DNA from: UMGS1470 sp051889215
Lineage (GTDB): Bacteria; Bacillota; Clostridia; Christensenellales; UBA1242
DNA length: 6,387 bases
Assembly: GCA_051889215.1 (NCBI GenBank)
Contig: JBJFDC010000044.1
Location: 1 to 6,387, forward strand
Reading direction: 5' to 3'
In this document: positions 1-4,914 of the stretch, one piece after another
Layout of the letters: each line of letters begins with the position of its first letter
Position numbering within the stretch: position 1 is the stretch's first letter
Program-made: the position numbers and the translations under genes
Notes under the pieces: model-generated
What the model was told of the DNA's origin: nothing
The model's database searches: none
What the model saw: the letters and a program-made list of their open reading frames with translations, nothing else

Positions 1-756
1 AAACGTTGCAGAAACATCGGCGAATACAACGACTGCGAAGATGTCAAGTCTGAAGCAACTCCAAAAATGCCTTATCTTGTTATTATTGTTGATGAGCTTG
101 CTGACCTTATGGTTATGGCAAAAAAAGAAGTTGAAGAAAACCTTTTGAGACTTGCTCAAAAAGCAAGAGCAGCGGGAATTCATATGGTTCTTGCAACGCA
201 ACGTCCTTCGGTCGATGTCATCACAGGACTTATCAAGGCAAACTTCCCATCAAGAATTACTTTTGCTCTCACCAGTTTTGCGGATTCAAAAACAATCCTT
301 GACCAAGGAGGAGCAGAAAAGCTTTTGGGAAAAGGTGATATGCTTTATCTCCCATCTGACGCACCATGTCCAAAACGTATTCAAGGGTGTTTCATGACAG
401 GAACTGAAGTATATAACTATGTTGAATTCATAAAAGACAACAACGACTATGATTTTGATGCAAACGTTGAAATGAGCATAACCGCACCAAAACAATCAAA
501 CATTTCTGAACTTGTTGACGGAAAGCGCGAAAACGATTTTGACGAACTTTTGCCACAAGCACTCAAACTCGTGATAGAAAATGGACAAGCATCAATCACA
601 ATTCTTCAAAGAAAACTTCTCATCGGATATCCAAGAGCATCAAGAATTGTCGACCAGATGGAAACAGCAGGTTATATTTCACCATCTGATGGCAGCAAGC
701 CAAGAAGTGTTTATATGACAATGGAAGAATGGGAACAAAAATTTAAAAAGGATTAA
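1..756 (+). CDS. ftsK: DNA translocase FtsK/SpoIIIE, C-terminal part (5' end outside window)
   Basis: This is the C-terminal 251 residues of an FtsK/SpoIIIE hexameric ATPase, which pumps double-stranded DNA through the division septum during chromosome segregation or sporulation. The frame is open from base 1; the ATG at 67 is internal, because the preceding codons (with RNIGEYN) also match the family motor domain. Counting from base 1, Walker B is at residues 26-32 (VIIVDE, acidic pair D31-E32), followed by the conserved RLAQKARAAGIH and ATQRPSVDVITGLIKANFPSR segments and the GGAEKLLGKGDMLYLP block. Residues about 178-245 form the gamma winged-helix domain (ASITILQRKLLIGYPRASR, then DGSKPR), which in the family reads polar octamer sequences on DNA. 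The N-terminal membrane segments, linker and Walker A lie upstream of the window. The stop is 2 nt before rimO, which suggests one operon. Identity is very secure; the choice between FtsK and SpoIIIE cannot be made from this part. Confidence 0.96.
   Translation, partial: KRCRNIGEYNDCEDVKSEATPKMPYLVIIVDELADLMVMAKKEVEENLLRLAQKARAAGIHMVLATQRPSVDVITGLIKANFPSRITFALTSFADSKTILDQGGAEKLLGKGDMLYLPSDAPCPKRIQGCFMTGTEVYNYVEFIKDNNDYDFDANVEMSITAPKQSNISELVDGKRENDFDELLPQALKLVIENGQASITILQRKLLIGYPRASRIVDQMETAGYISPSDGSKPRSVYMTMEEWEQKFKKD
748..753 (+). promoter_or_regulatory. Ribosome binding site of rimO
   Basis: AAGGAT lies at the very end of ftsK, just before its TAA. Its spacing to TTG 759 is about 6 nt and to ATG 765 about 12 nt, so it favours the TTG start, though ATG remains possible. 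Confidence 0.55.
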
Positions 757-758
757 TT

Positions 759-2072
759 TTGCAAATGACAAAAAAGATTGGATTTATTAGTCTTGGTTGC
801 GACAAAAACAGGGTGGACCTTGAAAAAATGATGTTCCGTCTTAAATCTGCAGGTTTTGAACTCGTGAGTGATTTGGGCGAAGCAAACATCATTTTGGTCA
901 ACACTTGCGCCTTTATTGCAAGTGCAAGAAAAGAATCGGTTGATAGCATTCTTGAAATTGTCTCTGCAAAAGATGGAAATAATCTTGAAAAAATTGTTGT
1001 TTCGGGGTGTTTGGCAGAAAGATATATGGAGGAGTTGCACGAGGCAATTCCAGAGATTGATGCCATTGTAAAGCTTGTCCAAAATAACGAGATTGAAAAA
1101 ATCATTTGCTCGCTTTATGGCGAAACTGCACCAAAAATCAATAAGAGCGCAAATGTATCTCGCGTGCTTTCCAACAGTCCACACTTTGCGTTTCTTAAAA
1201 TTGCTGATGGTTGCAATAATTGTTGCTCATATTGCACAATTCCTCGAATCCGCGGCAGATATCGCTCAACACCAATGGAAGACTTGCTCCAAGAAGCAGA
1301 AAACTTGGCAAAATTTGGTGTTAAAGAACTAATTATTGTTGCTCAAGACACAACTCGTTATGGAACAGATTTATATGGCGAACCAAAACTTTGCGAACTC
1401 ATCGAAAAACTATCAAAAATAAAATCCATTCAAAGAATAAGACTTCACTATTGCTATCCAGAAATGATTAGTGATGAACTCCTGCATATGATTGAAACAA
1501 ATCACAAACTTTGCGGTTATCTTGATATCCCTTTTCAGCATTTTGATGACAAAATTCTCAAAAGCATGAACAGGCGCTCAAACAGTGAACAAATCATTGA
1601 ACTAATCAACAAAATTCGCTCTCTAAAAAGAAAGGTCGCAATAAGAAGCACGTTTATTGTTGGATATCCAGGCGAAACAAGATTGCAATTTAGGCGTCTT
1701 TGCAACTTCATCAAAAAATACAAACTTGATAATGTCGGATTTTTTGCATATTCACGCGAAGAAAGGACAAGCGCCGGGTTTATGAAAAATCAGGTTCCTG
1801 AATTTATAAAAAAATATCGACTGAAACATATTCAAAAATTGCAACAAAAAATTTCTATGGAACTTGCCCAAAACAAGATTGGACAAATCCAAAATATTCT
1901 TATTGACGGCTTTGACGAGGTTTGCGGACACTTTTATGGAAGAGACGAATTTAACAGCGTGGGAGTGGATTTTGACACCATAATTGAGGCAAGTGACCTT
2001 GTTGAAGGAAATTTCTATAAAGTTAAGATTGTTGGTTTTGAAAATGGAACATTCAAAGGAGAGTTAATATGA
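759..2072 (+). CDS. rimO: Ribosomal protein S12 methylthiotransferase RimO
   Basis: Radical SAM enzyme of the methylthiotransferase family; RimO adds a methylthio group to a conserved aspartate of ribosomal protein S12. The N-terminal domain has the three cluster-binding cysteines at C14 (LGCDKN), C50 (VNTC) and C84 (SGC). The radical SAM CxxxCxxC motif is C152, C156 and C159, with an extra cysteine at 155. A TRAM domain covers residues about 372-437. The LGCDKNRVD start motif fits RimO better than MiaB (GCQMN) or MtaB (GCKVN). The length of 437 residues is normal. The TRAM core keeps YGRDEF but lacks the usual APE(I)D segment, reading SVGVDFD instead. The start is either TTG at 759, 6 nt after AAGGA and so well spaced, or ATG at 765, 12 nt after it; the ATG would shorten the protein by two residues. 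It follows ftsK by 2 nt and overlaps pgsA by 4 nt. Confidence 0.95.
   Translation: MQMTKKIGFISLGCDKNRVDLEKMMFRLKSAGFELVSDLGEANIILVNTCAFIASARKESVDSILEIVSAKDGNNLEKIVVSGCLAERYMEELHEAIPEIDAIVKLVQNNEIEKIICSLYGETAPKINKSANVSRVLSNSPHFAFLKIADGCNNCCSYCTIPRIRGRYRSTPMEDLLQEAENLAKFGVKELIIVAQDTTRYGTDLYGEPKLCELIEKLSKIKSIQRIRLHYCYPEMISDELLHMIETNHKLCGYLDIPFQHFDDKILKSMNRRSNSEQIIELINKIRSLKRKVAIRSTFIVGYPGETRLQFRRLCNFIKKYKLDNVGFFAYSREERTSAGFMKNQVPEFIKKYRLKHIQKLQQKISMELAQNKIGQIQNILIDGFDEVCGHFYGRDEFNSVGVDFDTIIEASDLVEGNFYKVKIVGFENGTFKGELI
2057..2063 (+). promoter_or_regulatory. Ribosome binding site of pgsA
   Basis: AGGAGAG lies inside the last codons of rimO, about 5-6 nt before the ATG at 2069. It supports this start and de novo initiation in addition to coupling through the ATGA overlap. 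Confidence 0.75.
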
Positions 2073-2650
2073 ACACACCAAACAAAATTACATTGGTAAG
2101 AATAATTTTGATTCCACTCATGATTTTCTTCTATTTGGCATCATCATTTATTCCATACAGCAAAATTATCGCACTTGCGATTTTGATTATTGCTTCATGC
2201 ACAGATTTTTTGGATGGAATGATTGCAAGAAAATATAACCTGGTGACAGATTTGGGCAAATTTCTTGATCCAATCGCCGACAAACTCCTCGTGTCATCAG
2301 CATTGCTTCTTGTTTGCTGCGACGGAACAATACCAGCGCCATATGGCGTTTTGGCTGCAATAATAATCATTGGCAGGGAACTAATAATAAGTGCATTCAG
2401 ACAAATTGCTGCGACAAAAAACTTTGTTATGGCTGCGGACAAGTGGGGCAAACTAAAAACAATATTCCAAGACATTTCTCTTCCTGCATTATTCTTGCTC
2501 TCATTCTTCTATGGGGCAAATTTTGAGGTTAATGCAACATTTCTTTATGTTTTTGAAATAGTCAACTGGGTTCTGCTTGGAATTGCAGTTGCGCTAACCA
2601 TTATTTCAATGCTTAATTATCTGATTAAAAATTGGAAGGTGGTTAAATAG
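2069..2650 (+). CDS. pgsA: CDP-diacylglycerol--glycerol-3-phosphate 3-phosphatidyltransferase
   Basis: Integral membrane enzyme that makes phosphatidylglycerophosphate from CDP-diacylglycerol and glycerol-3-phosphate, the committed step to phosphatidylglycerol and cardiolipin. The complete CDP-alcohol phosphatidyltransferase signature is present: D46, D49-G50, A53-R54, G63, D67 and D71, in the spacing Dx2DGx2ARx8Gx3Dx3D. These aspartates bind the metal and the CDP group in the family. The opening NTPNKITLVRI and the GKFLDPIADK stretch are typical of PgsA rather than of phosphatidylserine or cardiolipin synthases. Several hydrophobic stretches (about 8-28, 33-45, 77-105, 135-150 and 160-185) are consistent with a multi-pass membrane protein. 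Length, 193 residues, is normal. The ATG start overlaps the rimO stop as ATGA, and the stop codon shares its last base with the next start, so expression is probably coupled on both sides. Confidence 0.95.
   Translation: MNTPNKITLVRIILIPLMIFFYLASSFIPYSKIIALAILIIASCTDFLDGMIARKYNLVTDLGKFLDPIADKLLVSSALLLVCCDGTIPAPYGVLAAIIIIGRELIISAFRQIAATKNFVMAADKWGKLKTIFQDISLPALFLLSFFYGANFEVNATFLYVFEIVNWVLLGIAVALTIISMLNYLIKNWKVVK
2637..2642 (+). promoter_or_regulatory. Ribosome binding site of the cinA-like gene
   Basis: AGGTGG, 7 nt before the GTG at 2650, lies within the last codons of pgsA. It decides the GTG start, for which the first residues (MNARVY) also fit the usual CinA N-terminus. Confidence 0.75.
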
Positions 2651-3873
2651 TGAACGCAAGAGTGTATTGTTTGAGTGACAGATTGTTGCTTGGAAAATCC
2701 AACGACAGAAGTTTGAAATATGTGAGCAAATCATTGTTTGCAAATGGCTTTCATATTGACGAACTAAAAATTCTTCCAAACAACACAACTGAAAATTTTG
2801 ACGATACAAACAAATTCGAAGGCAAGCAAAATTTGTTTGTTTATCTTGTTGAATCACAAAGTTCCTATTCGCAAATTTTGAATAAAATTTGCTCAAAATT
2901 TGGGATTAATCAAATCCTTTCAAACATCGCAAAAACTGTTATACAAAATCGTTATGTGACAAAAAACATTCCAATGCCAAGGGAAAGCGAGCAATGTCAA
3001 TATGTTCCAGAAGGAGCATATGTTGTTGGAAATATCTATAGTGACATACAATGTGTTGTGTTGTCCATGAAAAATGACATATACTTGATTATGTCCAATG
3101 GCGAACAAGAACTTGAAACTTATCTTGACAAAATGTTATCGTTTGTTTTGGAAAATCAACCAAGTTATAAGCAATCTCAAACATTTAAAACTTTTGGTTT
3201 GAGTGAACAAAATATCAGGCAAGTGCTGTCAGATTTAATCAAAAACAAGGATAAGATTTCAATAAACGTTTACTCTGAAAATCTTGATTGTGAAATTATT
3301 ATTCGTTCAAAATCCGAGCAGGTTGCATTCAACGAATATGTTGGGAAAGTTTTTTCGCGTCTAACAAAATATATCTATGCTGAAGAATCAATTTCAATGG
3401 AACAAACCTTGTTCAAATTGCTTTCAAATTCAAACTTGTCAATCTCGTTTGGCGAATCGATTACACATGGAAATGTTTTTAACTCTTTGATGAATTCAAA
3501 CCCAGAGTTTTCAAAATACATAAAAGCAACATATGTGTTTAAAGATGCGAACAACATTTGTGAAAGAATTTCAGCAAAGTCATCAACCATAAAAAATTTT
3601 GGGAACAGCAGTGTTGAAACTGCTTTTGAAATTTCGTCAAACATCATCAATGAAACCAGCCCAGACATTGTTTGCGCGGTTGTTGGAAAATATGAAAACC
3701 AAATATGTCAATCTTTTGTTGCCGTTGGAGACAAAAACGCAATTCATGTTTACAAAAATACATTTTGTGCGCCATATAATGTCGCGATTGAAAACACAAC
3801 AAAGGCAACTTTATTTTATTTAATTAAAAAACTACGACAAAATGATTTCCATTTTGATAAAAAAATTGTATAA
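2650..3873 (+). CDS. Degenerate CinA-family protein (probably without the usual catalytic activities)
   Basis: A 407-residue protein in the position normally held by cinA, between pgsA and recA. CinA usually joins an N-terminal MoaB/MogA-like (COG1058) pyrophosphatase domain to a C-terminal nicotinamide mononucleotide deamidase (PncC) domain. The fold outline is recognisable: MNARVY...LLLG at 1-15, VPEGAYVVGN at 119-128, the linker ending in YIYAEE at 241-246, and GESITHG at 268-274. The signature residues are mostly gone. GTELLLG reads SDRLLLG, the GGLGPT loop is absent around 62-75, and the LPGPPxE loop reads IMSNGEQE (147-154). ESCTGG reads ESITHG, keeping the Ser and Thr; GAVS reads GNSS (318-321), and the TGIAGPxGG loop is replaced by VGKYENQ (345-351). 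The frame is intact and the length is normal, so this is not an obvious pseudogene. The GTG start is supported by alignment to the family N-terminus and an AGGTGG site. Function is unknown; a structural or regulatory role is possible. Family call moderately sure, loss of activity inferred. Confidence 0.75.
   Translation: MNARVYCLSDRLLLGKSNDRSLKYVSKSLFANGFHIDELKILPNNTTENFDDTNKFEGKQNLFVYLVESQSSYSQILNKICSKFGINQILSNIAKTVIQNRYVTKNIPMPRESEQCQYVPEGAYVVGNIYSDIQCVVLSMKNDIYLIMSNGEQELETYLDKMLSFVLENQPSYKQSQTFKTFGLSEQNIRQVLSDLIKNKDKISINVYSENLDCEIIIRSKSEQVAFNEYVGKVFSRLTKYIYAEESISMEQTLFKLLSNSNLSISFGESITHGNVFNSLMNSNPEFSKYIKATYVFKDANNICERISAKSSTIKNFGNSSVETAFEISSNIINETSPDIVCAVVGKYENQICQSFVAVGDKNAIHVYKNTFCAPYNVAIENTTKATLFYLIKKLRQNDFHFDKKIV
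3838..3856 (+). repeat. Short inverted repeat over the recA -35 region
   Basis: CAAAATG (3838-3844) and CATTTTG (3850-3856) form a perfect 7-bp dyad around a 5-nt centre that includes part of the -35 hexamer. It is not followed by a T-run on the + strand, so it is not a terminator for the upstream operon. It could be an operator or chance in A+T-rich coding DNA. Confidence 0.35.
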
Positions 3874-3874
3874 T
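3846..3874 (+). promoter_or_regulatory. Candidate sigma-A promoter of recA
   Basis: TTTCCA (3846-3851, four of six matches to TTGACA) is separated by 17 bp from a perfect TATAAT (3869-3874). The expected transcription start is near 3881, giving a leader of about 20 nt that contains the recA ribosome binding site. The promoter lies over the last codons and stop of the cinA-like gene. No GAAC-N4-GTTC LexA-type box is seen in it or nearby. recA could also be read from the upstream operon, since no terminator separates them. Confidence 0.6.
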
Positions 3875-3890
3875 AATATTAAATTTATTT

Positions 3891-3896
3891 GAGGTG
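3891..3896 (+). promoter_or_regulatory. Ribosome binding site of recA
   Basis: GAGGTG, four bases before the ATG at 3901, in the 27-nt gap between the cinA-like gene and recA. It is the only sensible site and fixes the start. Confidence 0.8.
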
Positions 3897-3900
3897 AAAA

Positions 3901-4914
3901 ATGGACGATAAGAAAAAACTTCTTGATGCCGCAATTTTGCAAATTGAAAAGCAATTTGGCAAAGGCGCAATCATGAAACTGGGAGAAAGAAAAATTGAAC
4001 CTATTGAAGTTATCCCAACGGGTTGCCTAACTCTTGATTATGCACTCGGAATTGGAGGAATTCCAAGGGGAAGAATAATTGAAATTTATGGCCCAGAATC
4101 TTCAGGAAAAACAACAGTTTCATTGCACATTTTGGCAGAAGCACAAAAAATGGGTGGAACAGCAGCATTTATTGATGCAGAGCACGCACTCGACCCAATT
4201 TATGCCCAAAAACTTGGAGTAAACTGTGCCGAACTCTATGTCTCTCAACCCGACAACGGCGAACAAGCGCTTGATATTTGCGAGACAATGGTCAGAACTG
4301 GAGCAGTTGATATTGTTGTTGTTGACTCAGTTGCAGCACTCACTCCAAAAGCAGAAATTGACGGGGAGATGGGCGACAACCACGTTGGACTCCAAGCACG
4401 GCTCATGAGCCAAGCTTTGAGAAAACTCACCGCCATTGTAAACAAGAGCAAAACTTCTGTTATATTTATCAACCAACTTCGTGAAAAAGTTGGAGTTATG
4501 TTTGGAAATCCTGAAGTCACACCTGGCGGAAAAGCATTGAAATTCTATTCAAGCATTCGACTTGACGTCAGAAAAGTTGACACAATAAAAGATGGAACAA
4601 ACATCATTGGAAACAGAACAAAAGTCAAAGTTGTTAAAAACAAACTTGCTCCACCTTTCAGAGTTGCTGAATTTGACATTGTCTATGGCGAAGGAATTTC
4701 AAGAGAGGGCTGCTTGCTTGATTTGGCTCTTTCATTTGACCTCATTCAAAAGACTGGCTCTTGGTTCTCCTACAAAGACGAAAAGATTGGTCAGGGGAAA
4801 GAAAATGCAAAAGATTATCTCAAGAAAAATCCTGATGTCTATGCCGAACTTGAAAAATCAATTCGCGAAAAGATGCAAGACACAAATCTTTTGGAAGTTG
4901 GCGGAGAAGACTAG
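3901..4914 (+). CDS. recA: Recombinase RecA
   Basis: RecA forms ATP-dependent filaments on single-stranded DNA, carries out strand exchange in recombinational repair and, in most bacteria, triggers LexA self-cleavage. The 337-residue sequence is a normal, complete RecA. Walker A is GPESSGKT at 64-71; the Walker B region is VDIVVVDSVAAL; the L1 and L2 DNA-binding regions are recognisable (MGDNHVGLQARLMSQALRK and INQLREKVGVMFGNPEVTPGG). The N-terminal helix (LLDAAILQIEKQFGKGAIM) is canonical, and the C-terminus is short and only mildly acidic (EVGGED). It has a candidate promoter of its own and follows the cinA-like gene by 27 nt, as in many Bacillota. Downstream, the expected rny is absent; recA instead meets an opposing PBP gene, and its TAG stop is part of a CTAG shared with that gene's stop. 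A candidate terminator lies at 4991-5031. Confidence 0.99.
   Translation: MDDKKKLLDAAILQIEKQFGKGAIMKLGERKIEPIEVIPTGCLTLDYALGIGGIPRGRIIEIYGPESSGKTTVSLHILAEAQKMGGTAAFIDAEHALDPIYAQKLGVNCAELYVSQPDNGEQALDICETMVRTGAVDIVVVDSVAALTPKAEIDGEMGDNHVGLQARLMSQALRKLTAIVNKSKTSVIFINQLREKVGVMFGNPEVTPGGKALKFYSSIRLDVRKVDTIKDGTNIIGNRTKVKVVKNKLAPPFRVAEFDIVYGEGISREGCLLDLALSFDLIQKTGSWFSYKDEKIGQGKENAKDYLKKNPDVYAELEKSIREKMQDTNLLEVGGED
4911..4914. other. CTAG palindrome shared by two convergent stop codons
   Basis: On the + strand TAG (4912-4914) ends recA; on the - strand TAG (4913-4911) ends the PBP gene. Because CTAG is its own reverse complement, the two genes end in the same four bases, leaving no intergenic DNA. 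Confidence 0.95.

Noticed and set aside
753..1184. Open frames on the - strand opposite rimO (743-1105 and 753-1184).
   Set aside because: They are complements of a conserved gene and overlap each other in different frames; no recognisable motifs or start signals.
2650..3873. Treating the cinA-like gene as a pseudogene.
   Set aside because: The frame is uninterrupted over the full family length, with a good ribosome binding site and preserved domain landmarks, so divergence with retained coding fits better than decay.
4868..4892. AAAAGAT ... ATCTTTT inverted repeat in the recA 3' end as a terminator for the PBP transcript.
   Set aside because: The stem is seven mostly A-T pairs with an 11-nt loop and no long T-run follows on the - strand, so it is too weak to call.
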